Positions 1 to 5,326 of a stretch of 5,326 bases of DNA are shown piece by piece. This DNA is from Promethearchaeota archaeon. Its GTDB lineage: Archaea; Asgardarchaeota; Lokiarchaeia; Sigynarchaeales; SOKP01. Location of the stretch: contig SDNN01000197.1 in assembly GCA_004524425.1 (NCBI GenBank), positions 1-5,326 on the forward strand. The letters are read 5' to 3'. The notes under the pieces were generated by a model. It saw only the letters and a program-made list of their open reading frames with translations. It was not told the DNA's origin and did no database searches. How positions within the stretch are numbered: the stretch's first letter is position 1; every line of letters begins with the position of its first letter. Position numbers and translations under genes: made by a program.

Positions 1-744
1 AAAATAGGCACAGATGAAGGTTATGATTGGAATTGGCTTGGAAAACAAGTGGGTGTAGATACTGCCGATCCTGAAATTGCACCAGATGGATATTACTGCT
101 CTGAATTAGCCTGGGCAGCTTATAAATCGGTGATCGGGATTGAGTTGGACGGAGATTTTAGCCCCTTTAATATAGGCGTCAGCCCTGAAGATATATACTG
201 GTCCCAGTATGCTCAAGTGATTGCTTTAGAGATGAACTCTGATCCAAATGGTAACGGCGTGCCTGGCGGAGCTTACAAAGTGGATGCCTCAAATGATCTT
301 TACAAGCTCACTGTATTCGTTGATGAAGTCTATTATGACGACGATTATGAGCCATGGTATAAAGGCGATGGAGAAATGTATCTGAAACTTTGGATCGGTG
401 AAGCTTACTTCCCAAGTTGTGCCGCTGGTGGAGATAAAAATGATAATCACTTAGATAAAATAGATGATGCAGGCGAAGATGTAGAGAAGAGCGGTAAGGG
501 CGCATTAGATTGGAACAATTATCATTACGCTCTTGTTAGTTATGATTCCTACATGAAAATCCGTGTTCAGGCAATGGAAGAAGACTCGCCTGATGGAGAT
601 GATGCATATCCTGTATTTCAATGGTGGTGGGCCGCATCTACATGGCATAATTATGTCAATAATGGGTGGTATTGGTCAGGATCTAGAGTAGACTTAGGCG
701 ATTGTAGATATACAATCTATTTTAGGATAGATTCAGTATACTGA
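1..744 (+). CDS. YiiX/YebB-like permuted papain-fold hydrolase with C-terminal acidic beta module (5' partial)
   Basis: The frame is open from base 1 to a TGA at 742-744, giving 247 visible residues, so the real start lies outside the window; the GTG at 49 is only an internal valine codon. Residues 8-14 (YDWNWLG) and 31-41 (YYCSELAWAAY), followed by VSPEDIYWS at 60-68, match the end of the circularly permuted NlpC/P60 (YiiX/YebB, DUF830-like) fold. In that family the nucleophile is the Cys of the YCSEL motif, here Cys33, and the catalytic His lies N-terminal, here beyond the left edge. Members are thought to be peptidases or amidases; the substrate is unknown. Residues about 91-247 form a second module with alternating beta-type stretches, acidic patches (DDDYEPWY at 113-120; Asp/Asn-rich 145-160) and a Trp/Tyr-rich segment (208-225). 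Cys140 and Cys235 could form a disulfide. I infer an extracellular, perhaps calcium-binding, beta-sandwich. The hydrolase call is fairly sure; the module function is unknown. Confidence 0.72.
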   Translation, partial: KIGTDEGYDWNWLGKQVGVDTADPEIAPDGYYCSELAWAAYKSVIGIELDGDFSPFNIGVSPEDIYWSQYAQVIALEMNSDPNGNGVPGGAYKVDASNDLYKLTVFVDEVYYDDDYEPWYKGDGEMYLKLWIGEAYFPSCAAGGDKNDNHLDKIDDAGEDVEKSGKGALDWNNYHYALVSYDSYMKIRVQAMEEDSPDGDDAYPVFQWWWAASTWHNYVNNGWYWSGSRVDLGDCRYTIYFRIDSVY

Positions 745-781
745 ATGTTAAGAGATTAGAGAAAAAGAATTGCAAACAAGT

Positions 782-828
782 CCCGCTAATTATGATAAAA
801 TAATGCGGGCAATATTTTTTTTATTTTT
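782..828 (+). terminator. Hairpin plus T-tract terminator between convergent genes
   Basis: CCCGC (782-786) pairs with GCGGG (805-809), and ATTAT (789-793) pairs with ATAAT (800-804). This makes a 10-bp stem with a 2-nt bulge (787-788) and a 6-nt loop, followed by eight T at 815-822 and five more at 824-828. It lies 38 nt after the stop of the papain-like gene and just before the end of the convergent cysteine-cluster gene. Archaeal termination depends mainly on the T-tract, which is present for the + strand. On the - strand the hairpin is followed only by a weaker T-rich stretch (complement of 765-769). Confidence 0.75.
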
Positions 829-846
829 AACTATCCTAATTCGAGT

Positions 847-1455
847 TTATAACGTGGTAATATCCTTAGGAAGAAATTTATAGACTTTAAAGATATCAAA
901 GTCATTTTTTTTCATTTCTAAAAAGAAATTCCTTTCCATTTCATATTCTTTTTGGGCCCATTTTAAAATCTCGCCTTTTGAATAAAATTTTCCGATGTTA
1001 TCAAGGGAGTCTTGCAAAGCGGGACATTTTTTTGAATAATCTCTGAAATTTCTCAAGTTATTTATCAACATGTTCCAGCCAATTGGAAAAGCCCGACACT
1101 GGAATGGTCGAGCTTGATGTACTGTACATTTACTGTCCTCACCTAAAAATTCACAGTGCTCATCATCTCCCGTGAATTTGAAACCCAATGCTTGAAAATT
1201 ATAGGTTCTGCCCCTTTTTGTTTTTGGATCTTTCCAATAGAATTTTTGATCAACGATTTTTAAATATTTTTGACAGAATTTCTTTAATCCCGAAACTCCT
1301 TTAAAATTTAAATGTTTGGCCAATACCAAGATATCATTTCTGAAGACATAAACTTCTCCTTCCTGAAAACCTCGACAACACTCACCGCACATTTGGCATG
1401 TAAAATGGATTCCATTTTCGAACTTTTTTAACACCTTAATTTCAGAAGTAGTCAA
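847..1455 (-). CDS. YkgJ-family CxxCxxCC cysteine-cluster protein
   Basis: This 202-aa protein carries the signature of the YkgJ (CxxCxxCC, PF03692-type) family, which is annotated as zinc- or iron-chelating and possibly Fe-S binding. The N-terminal cluster is CQMCGECCR (Cys20, 23, 26, 27). The second half of the site is Cys101, Cys110 and Cys120 in the typical setting of a CEFL stretch, then a C-x2-H-x2-RP-x2-CRAFP stretch, with a further Cys144 before Pro. Cys61 is extra. There is no signal peptide or membrane segment, so it is probably cytosolic. The start is TTG at 1455-1453: an in-frame TGA lies 12 nt upstream (1467-1465), there is no earlier ATG or GTG, and the next options are a GTG at Val8 or the Met inside the metal motif. 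No Shine-Dalgarno sequence is visible, which fits a short leader. The family's reaction is not established; some relatives have been linked to protein or flagellin modification, but nothing here indicates a substrate. Confidence 0.88.
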   Translation of the reverse strand: MTTSEIKVLKKFENGIHFTCQMCGECCRGFQEGEVYVFRNDILVLAKHLNFKGVSGLKKFCQKYLKIVDQKFYWKDPKTKRGRTYNFQALGFKFTGDDEHCEFLGEDSKCTVHQARPFQCRAFPIGWNMLINNLRNFRDYSKKCPALQDSLDNIGKFYSKGEILKWAQKEYEMERNFFLEMKKNDFDIFKVYKFLPKDITTL

Positions 1456-1486
1456 ATTTTGAACTCAATAATGCCAGTTATTTATC

Positions 1487-1496
1487 TTATAATAAT
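1487..1496 (-). promoter_or_regulatory. Probable TATA box of the cysteine-cluster gene
   Basis: Read on the - strand this stretch is ATTATTATAA. Its centre lies about 36 nt before the TTG start, which predicts a transcript start near 1465 and a leader of roughly 10 nt. That agrees with the lack of a Shine-Dalgarno sequence. The whole region is AT-rich, so the exact box is uncertain. Confidence 0.4.
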
Positions 1497-1527
1497 TAAA
1501 CCTATTTTTTATTAAGTCACGATATAA

Positions 1528-1540
1528 TTTATATTTAAAT
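1528..1540 (+). promoter_or_regulatory. Probable TATA box of the DNA methyltransferase gene
   Basis: TTTATATTTAAAT closely follows the archaeal TATA consensus (TTTAWATA-like). It would place the transcript start near 1558-1562, leaving a leader of about 27-31 nt that contains the ribosome binding site. It lies back to back with the promoter of the divergent cysteine-cluster gene, so the two genes share a 133-bp control region. Confidence 0.5.
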
Positions 1541-1574
1541 GTTTATTCATCGAGTATTTTAGCAAGACATCACT

Positions 1575-1580
1575 AAGGAG
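1575..1580 (+). promoter_or_regulatory. Shine-Dalgarno AAGGAG fixing the GTG start of the methyltransferase
   Basis: AAGGAG lies 8 nt before the GTG at 1589. An in-frame TAA at 1574-1576 rules out any earlier start. An ATG at 1587 overlaps the GTG in another frame but hits TGA at once. This is the only clear Shine-Dalgarno sequence in the window; the other complete or visible starts seem leaderless or short-leadered. Confidence 0.75.
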
Positions 1581-1588
1581 CTTGGAAT

Positions 1589-3838
1589 GTGACTTTAAAT
1601 AAACAAACTATTGAACAGTCAAAAAATCCTTTAAAAGATATCAAGAGAGAAATCTTAAATCTGGAAGCAAATATGGTTAAGGCTAAAATCCATAAAAGCA
1701 AATCCTTTAAAGAATGGCAAAATGATTTTAAAATAATTTATGGAATGGAAGGATCTAATCTTCGACTATATCTTACATCAGCCATCATATATTTTTTTGG
1801 TCTATTTTTCTTGTTAAAAAATAGTAATCTTAAAGATAAGATCAAAAATTTTGAAAATTTCGCAATCTCGGAAATAACAAAAATTCAGGATGAGTTAAAT
1901 AAGTTATATTGGAACTTTAGTTTATTCAATTTCGATTATTTTGAACCCATTTCTAATTTATCAGGAATTGAAGAATTAGATCATTTTAATGAATTAATCA
2001 ACAAATTAGCAAGGTACATTAATGAATTAGAAATTGATCAGACTTCTAAATTAGATTACGTGATCCAAAATTTAATTTCTGAATTAATCCGCCATAAGAG
2101 TGGTGAGTTCTACACTCCTCCATTTTTAGTTAAAAAAATGGTTAATGAATGTTATGTTTTTGGTGAAAAAGTTATAGATCCTTGTTGTGGATGTGGAAAT
2201 TTTTTGATAGAAATCTTGAAAATTATATTATCATCAAAAATATCAATAGATAGTAAGATCTCAGCAATTAACAAAATACATGGATATGATATCAACCCCC
2301 TGTCAATTTTTATTACAAAAATCAATTTCATTGTATTATTAAAGGATTATAGCTCAATCATTCAAGTAAATCTAGTAGTACGTGATTCCTTGTTTGAAAT
2401 TGAAGAGAATGAACAAAATTTTGATTTAATCATTGGAAATCCTCCATGGTACACTTACAGAGATGTAGAAACCATTGAAATTCAAGAAAAGATTAAAAAA
2501 TTGGCTGAAAAATTGGAGATAAAACCACGCCCTAAAAACATACTAAATATTGAATTATCCACTCTATTTTTTTATCAAGCAAGAGACGTTTACATGAAAG
2601 AAAATGCTAAAATCTTTTACGTGATGACTAAAGGAGTGATAACGGGTTCTCATGCCTCAAGATTCCGTAATTTTAATGGATTTAAGAATATTAAAATATG
2701 GACTTTTGGTAAAAAACTTGAAGGGATTTTTAATGTTGACTTCATCACAATTTTTGCTCAAAAATCTAAGGATGATAGTTTGCCATCAAAACTAGAAGTT
2801 TTAGCACAACATTATGAATTAAATGCGGAAGAGGATCAAATTAATTATTTTGATGATATTAACCTGGAAAAAATTAATGATTATACACTAATTCCTTATC
2901 ATATCGAAAAAAAAGCTAATGGACTCTTTACGAAGAAATTGATTTCTAAAGATCTTGTTAGAGATTTGATAAGCAATAAAGAGAGTATTTATAAAAAATT
3001 ATTTCATAAAGGAGCAGATTTAAATCCAAGAAATCTGATTTTTGTAAAGTTGAATCAATTGGATGACTCTCTCGTAAAAATCAATCCAGATGACAGAATA
3101 TTCAAAAGGGCAAAAGCTCCGTGGAACAGGGTCGAATATAAAGATGTGATCTTAGAGAAAAAGTATATTTTTAAAGTTTTAAAAAGCACGGAATTAATAA
3201 AATTCTGTATATATGATTTTTACAATGTATTCTTACCACTTTTCAAAAAAGATTTGAATTTTAACTACAATGAATTAACCAGTAAAGCAAGGGAGTTTTA
3301 TGATCATATTAATAGGATTTATTTAAATTATAAGAAGAGCACTACCAAACACAATTCTTTGATGGATAATCTAAATCGATGGTCTAAATTAATCAATGAA
3401 AATCAATTATCCCGAATAAAAGTTATCTATAATAATTCTGGCTCGGTCTTAAATGCTGCCGTGGTAAATGAAAATTATTTGATAACAAGTGACCTAAGTT
3501 TTTACGCCACAAATGACCTTAATGAGGCATATTTTTTATCTTCGATTTTAAACTCCTATATTTTAACAGAACAAGTAAAAATCAGAAAGAGTTCAAGGCA
3601 TATTTTTAAGATCCCTTTTGAACTCCCAATTAAAAAATACAATCCAGCAAATCTCAATCACGAAAAATTATCACGTCTCGGAAAGAAATGCGAAGATATA
3701 GCCAGAATGGTTGTTAGTAAAATGATCAGGGACGAAAAGACAAGAATTACGAAACCGAAACTCCAGAAACAATTGATGATTAGACTGAAGCCATTATTAA
3801 GCGAAATTGATACCATCTTACAAACAGAGATTTATTAA
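1589..3838 (+). CDS. Eco57I/COG1002-type gamma-class N6-adenine DNA methyltransferase, apparently without nuclease
   Basis: This 749-aa protein should transfer a methyl group from S-adenosylmethionine to N6 of adenine in a specific DNA site. Residues 1-165 are a helical N-terminal region. GEFYTPP at 172-178 is the motif X region typical of HsdM/Eco57I-like enzymes. Motif I (SAM binding) is DPCCGCGNF at 197-205, where most relatives have DPACGSG. GYDINP at 232-237 is the next SAM-contacting strand, and D266 lies in the motif III region. Motif IV, the catalytic NPPW, is at 284-287 in IIGNPPWYTY. The C-terminal half (about 440-700) resembles the TaqI-like target-recognition part, with KGADLNPR at 474-481, AKAPWNR at 508-514, and LNSYIL near 654 followed by an RHIFKIPFELPI segment. 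I see no PD-(D/E)xK pair in the N-terminal part, so a restriction activity in the same chain is not supported. No nuclease, specificity or BREX gene is adjacent. It could be an orphan methylase or a split type II/IIG remnant. It is transcribed alone and AT-richer than its neighbours. Confidence 0.9.
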   Translation: MTLNKQTIEQSKNPLKDIKREILNLEANMVKAKIHKSKSFKEWQNDFKIIYGMEGSNLRLYLTSAIIYFFGLFFLLKNSNLKDKIKNFENFAISEITKIQDELNKLYWNFSLFNFDYFEPISNLSGIEELDHFNELINKLARYINELEIDQTSKLDYVIQNLISELIRHKSGEFYTPPFLVKKMVNECYVFGEKVIDPCCGCGNFLIEILKIILSSKISIDSKISAINKIHGYDINPLSIFITKINFIVLLKDYSSIIQVNLVVRDSLFEIEENEQNFDLIIGNPPWYTYRDVETIEIQEKIKKLAEKLEIKPRPKNILNIELSTLFFYQARDVYMKENAKIFYVMTKGVITGSHASRFRNFNGFKNIKIWTFGKKLEGIFNVDFITIFAQKSKDDSLPSKLEVLAQHYELNAEEDQINYFDDINLEKINDYTLIPYHIEKKANGLFTKKLISKDLVRDLISNKESIYKKLFHKGADLNPRNLIFVKLNQLDDSLVKINPDDRIFKRAKAPWNRVEYKDVILEKKYIFKVLKSTELIKFCIYDFYNVFLPLFKKDLNFNYNELTSKAREFYDHINRIYLNYKKSTTKHNSLMDNLNRWSKLINENQLSRIKVIYNNSGSVLNAAVVNENYLITSDLSFYATNDLNEAYFLSSILNSYILTEQVKIRKSSRHIFKIPFELPIKKYNPANLNHEKLSRLGKKCEDIARMVVSKMIRDEKTRITKPKLQKQLMIRLKPLLSEIDTILQTEIY

Positions 3839-3845
3839 TTTCAAT

Positions 3846-3857
3846 GAATTTAAATTC
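3846..3857. repeat. 12-bp perfect palindrome just after the methyltransferase stop
   Basis: GAATTTAAATTC is self-complementary over all 12 bases and begins 7 nt after the TAA stop. A small hairpin, TTCT-ATT-AGAA (3855-3865), overlaps it. It might be a protein-binding site or part of 3' end formation. In sequence this AT-rich a chance palindrome is quite possible. Confidence 0.35.
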
Positions 3858-3884
3858 TATTAGAATAATTAAGTAAATATTATT

Positions 3885-3912
3885 CACATTTTAACTAATA
3901 TGTGGGATTTTT
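3885..3912 (+). terminator. Weak hairpin and T-tract, possible methyltransferase terminator
   Basis: CACAT (3885-3889) pairs with ATGTG (3900-3904) around a 10-nt loop, with two possible outer T-G pairs, and is followed by five T at 3908-3912. It lies 46 nt after the methyltransferase stop and before the GTPase promoter. The stem is short, so termination is only plausible. Confidence 0.35.
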
Positions 3913-3950
3913 CTTATCATCAGAAAATAAACTACTTTCATATCACACAA

Positions 3951-3960
3951 ATTAATATAT
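3951..3960 (+). promoter_or_regulatory. Probable TATA box of the small GTPase gene
   Basis: ATTAATATAT is centred about 31 nt before the ATG at 3987, so transcription should begin within a few bases of the start codon. No Shine-Dalgarno sequence lies ahead of this ATG, and both points suggest a leaderless mRNA. This supports 3987 over the in-frame ATGs at 4011 and 4026. Confidence 0.5.
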
Positions 3961-3986
3961 GTTGACTTTTATGTTTTTAATGATAA

Positions 3987-4529
3987 ATGAGCACATCACG
4001 GAACCTTAGCATGCAGAAATATTACATGTTCAAAATTCTAATCGCGGGAGACGCTTCAGTTGGTAAAACGTCATTGTTGAGAAGATATGTCGATGGAATG
4101 TTTGATGAAAGCACTATTATGACGGTTGGCGTTGATTTCTTTCTCAAGGAAATAGAATTTGATTCAATTGCAACCTGCGCTTTACAATTATGGGATTTAG
4201 GGGGTCAACAGAGGTTTAGACACCTTCTTGAGCACTATGTTATGGGTGCTAGGGGAGCTTTAATTCTCATAGATCTGACAACCATGCCCGATATAGACAA
4301 CATTGTAGAATGGGTAAATATTGTTAGAGTACACGATATCAATCTCCCTATTGTATTAGTTGGTACTAAATCAGACCTCGAAGAAGCCATTGTACTTGAT
4401 GACGACACCGCATTAAATATTAAAGACGCTTTCCACATGGTGGAATATATTAAAACTTCCTCTAAAACAGGTCATAACATCGATAAAGTATTTAAGGAAA
4501 TGGTTAAAAACTTAATGAAAATCACGTAG
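3987..4529 (+). CDS. Rab/Ras-like small GTPase
   Basis: This 180-aa protein is a complete small G domain, expected to switch between GDP and GTP states. Visible motifs: G1 P-loop GDASVGKTS (21-29); switch I TVGVDF (46-51), close to the TIGVDF of Rab proteins, with Thr46 as the Mg-sensing Thr; G3 WDLGGQQRFR (69-78), with Gln74 at the Ras Gln61 position; G4 TKSD (127-130), as in Rho/Rac rather than the usual NKxD; G5 TSSK (157-160). Ala23 and Ser24 fill the Ras Gly12/Gly13 positions. The chain ends about 20 residues after G5 in MKIT, with no C-terminal cysteine, so no prenyl anchor is visible. Start 3987 follows an in-frame TAA (3984-3986) and a well-spaced TATA box. Starts at Met9 or Met14 would also leave the fold whole. 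No GAP, exchange factor or longin/roadblock gene is next to it. Such GTPases are abundant in Asgard archaea; the pathway cannot be told from sequence. Confidence 0.93.
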   Translation: MSTSRNLSMQKYYMFKILIAGDASVGKTSLLRRYVDGMFDESTIMTVGVDFFLKEIEFDSIATCALQLWDLGGQQRFRHLLEHYVMGARGALILIDLTTMPDIDNIVEWVNIVRVHDINLPIVLVGTKSDLEEAIVLDDDTALNIKDAFHMVEYIKTSSKTGHNIDKVFKEMVKNLMKIT

Positions 4530-4547
4530 CCAAGAGTTATTTTCCAT

Positions 4548-4577
4548 CTTAAGTTTTAAGCTAAAAATACTTTTTTT
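4548..4577 (+). terminator. Small hairpin and T7 tract after the GTPase gene
   Basis: CTTAA (4548-4552) and TTAAG (4556-4560) form a 5-bp stem with a 3-nt loop, followed after 10 nt by seven T (4571-4577). The stem is weak, but an oligo-T run of this length can terminate archaeal transcription without a hairpin. It begins 18 nt after the GTPase stop. Confidence 0.45.
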
Positions 4578-4583
4578 ATAAAA
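4571..4583 (+). promoter_or_regulatory. Probable TATA box of the MBL hydrolase gene, overlapping the T-tract
   Basis: The stretch T7-ATAAAA contains TTTTATAA (4574-4581), centred about 42 nt before the ATG at 4620. It predicts a transcript start near 4603-4606 and a leader of about 15 nt. AAGGA at 4600-4604 is 15 nt from the ATG, too far for a normal Shine-Dalgarno sequence and probably at the transcript's 5' end. Confidence 0.42.
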
Positions 4584-4619
4584 GATTGAATTATTTATTA
4601 AGGATTCACTTTATTGATC

Positions 4620-5326
4620 ATGGATGATGAAGTAGTAATCTTGGGTTCAGGAGGAGGAAGACACCATATTAGAACCCAGCATAGGGCAACAGGAGGTATA
4701 ATATACAAATTTAATGGGATTCAGGCTCATTTAGATCCCGGACCGGGGGCTATTGTTCGTTTAGTAGAGTATAACCAAGATCCATTGAAAACAGAACTAT
4801 TTATCGTGACTCACTTTCATATTGATCATTTTAACGATATAAGTGCTATAATAGAAGCATCAAGAGAGAATCTTCATGATAGACAATATAACTATTATAA
4901 AAAAGGTGTATTGATAACAACTAAGGAAGCGCTTAACTTTATTTCTGATTATCATCTTAACATGATTGAAAAAGTCATACCATTTAAGGCGGGAGATAAA
5001 TTTCATTATCAGGGAGCGGATATAATTGGAACCAAGGTAAAACATTCTCCTACAGTAGAAGGATTTGGTCTAAGATTTAATTTAAAAGATTATTCAATTG
5101 CTTTTACTAGCGATACCATGGTGTTTGATGGATTTTCCGAACAATTTTCAGGAGTTAACGTTTTAGTTCTAAATCTTCTAAGACCTGATTCTGTTACGTG
5201 TCGGCGCCATTTGTGCACTGATGAAGTGATCCCATACTTAAACAAAATAGATCCCCCACTTGATGCCTTAATCATTACTCATTTTGGGTCATTCATGGAT
5301 GGTCCCAGGTCGGAAATTAATCGGGT
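4620..5326 (+). CDS. MBL-fold metallo-hydrolase, archaeal type (3' partial)
   Basis: From ATG 4620 the frame stays open to the right edge, giving 235 residues with no stop. The core metal motif HFHIDH (His65, His67, Asp69, His70) is intact, and further likely ligands are His142 (KHSPT), Asp165 (FTSDT) and His221 (ITHFG). All expected dinuclear-site residues of the metallo-beta-lactamase fold are therefore present. The N-terminus has a glycine-rich ILGSGGGR stretch (7-14), then RATGG (22-26) and HLDPGPGA (37-44). I recall this arrangement from uncharacterised archaeal MBL proteins distantly related to the RNase Z/PhnP branch. It is probably cytosolic, as no signal peptide is seen. There is no CASP domain in the visible part. 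The substrate could be a phosphodiester or nucleotide, but that is inference. Met1 is chosen because it starts just before the first beta strand and suits the promoter spacing. Only the C-terminal end should be missing. Confidence 0.87.
   Translation, partial: MDDEVVILGSGGGRHHIRTQHRATGGIIYKFNGIQAHLDPGPGAIVRLVEYNQDPLKTELFIVTHFHIDHFNDISAIIEASRENLHDRQYNYYKKGVLITTKEALNFISDYHLNMIEKVIPFKAGDKFHYQGADIIGTKVKHSPTVEGFGLRFNLKDYSIAFTSDTMVFDGFSEQFSGVNVLVLNLLRPDSVTCRRHLCTDEVIPYLNKIDPPLDALIITHFGSFMDGPRSEINR

Noticed and set aside
49..51. GTG at 49 as the start of the papain-like gene
   Set aside because: The frame is open back to base 1, and the upstream residues YDWNWLG already belong to the conserved fold. 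The catalytic His region must lie further upstream, so the gene is cut by the window edge.
308..505. Minus-strand reading frame of 65 codons rich in His/Arg/Leu
   Set aside because: It lies antisense inside the papain-like gene and its composition is what the acidic + strand codons give in reverse. It has no domain and no promoter.
1587..1589. ATG at 1587 as the methylase start
   Set aside because: It is followed at once by TGA at 1590 in its own frame. The overlapping GTG at 1589 is the start that opens the long frame.
1769..1819. Hydrophobic stretch (methylase residues 61-77) that looks like a membrane helix
   Set aside because: Related methylases have a buried hydrophobic helix at this place in the N-terminal helical region. 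A single membrane span in a DNA-modifying enzyme is unlikely.
4235..4438. Minus-strand reading frame of 67 codons
   Set aside because: It is wholly antisense to the conserved G domain of the GTPase; Ser/Thr-rich shadow without any motif.
4860..5275. Two minus-strand reading frames (4860-5045 and 5090-5275)
   Set aside because: Both are antisense to the MBL hydrolase, whose + strand frame carries all metal ligands. The apparent hydrophobic tail of the first is a by-product of AT-rich codons.
1..5326. A single multi-gene defence or signalling system across the window
   Set aside because: Genes face both directions, gaps are 90-148 bp with separate promoters and terminators, and the functions do not form a known or coherent pathway. 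No CRISPR repeats, transposase, integrase or tRNA were seen.

Overview
The window looks like a chromosomal piece of an AT-rich archaeon, most likely an Asgard (Lokiarchaeia-like) lineage. The evidence for this is a complete Rab/Ras-type small GTPase with eukaryote-like switch motifs, archaeal TATA-like boxes about 25-35 nt ahead of starts, leaderless or very short leaders, oligo-T terminators, and a metallo-beta-lactamase protein of a type I associate with archaea. The lineage is an inference; no rRNA or marker gene is present.

Layout, left to right. Bases 1-744 (+) hold the 3' part of a gene that enters from outside the window. It encodes the end of a YiiX/YebB-like permuted papain-fold (NlpC/P60-related) hydrolase, joined to an acidic, Trp/Tyr-rich beta module that is probably extracellular. 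A strong hairpin plus T-tract terminator (782-828) separates it from a convergent gene at 847-1455 (-). That gene encodes a YkgJ-type CxxCxxCC cysteine-cluster protein with a TTG start. A 133-bp divergent promoter region follows, then 1589-3838 (+), a 749-aa gamma-class N6-adenine DNA methyltransferase of the Eco57I/COG1002 type. It has a GTG start behind a clear Shine-Dalgarno sequence and no visible nuclease domain or restriction partner. A 148-bp gap holds a 12-bp palindrome, a weak terminator and the promoter of the small GTPase (3987-4529, +). After another short gap, whose T-tract seems to serve as both terminator and TATA box, an archaeal-type MBL-fold metallo-hydrolase starts at 4620 and runs off the right edge.

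The genes do not look like one operon. Each appears to have its own promoter, gaps are 90-148 bp, and the functions are unrelated: envelope or secreted hydrolase, metal-cluster protein, DNA modification, GTPase switch, and MBL hydrolase. Sampled lines of the methyltransferase gene are clearly AT-richer than those of its neighbours, which fits horizontal acquisition of a mobile methylase. I found no CRISPR array, tRNA, rRNA or insertion sequence, and no convincing sign of a new multi-gene system. The items most worth a second look are the GTPase with mixed Rab/Arf/Rho motifs, the orphan methylase, and the uncharacterised beta module on the papain-like enzyme.
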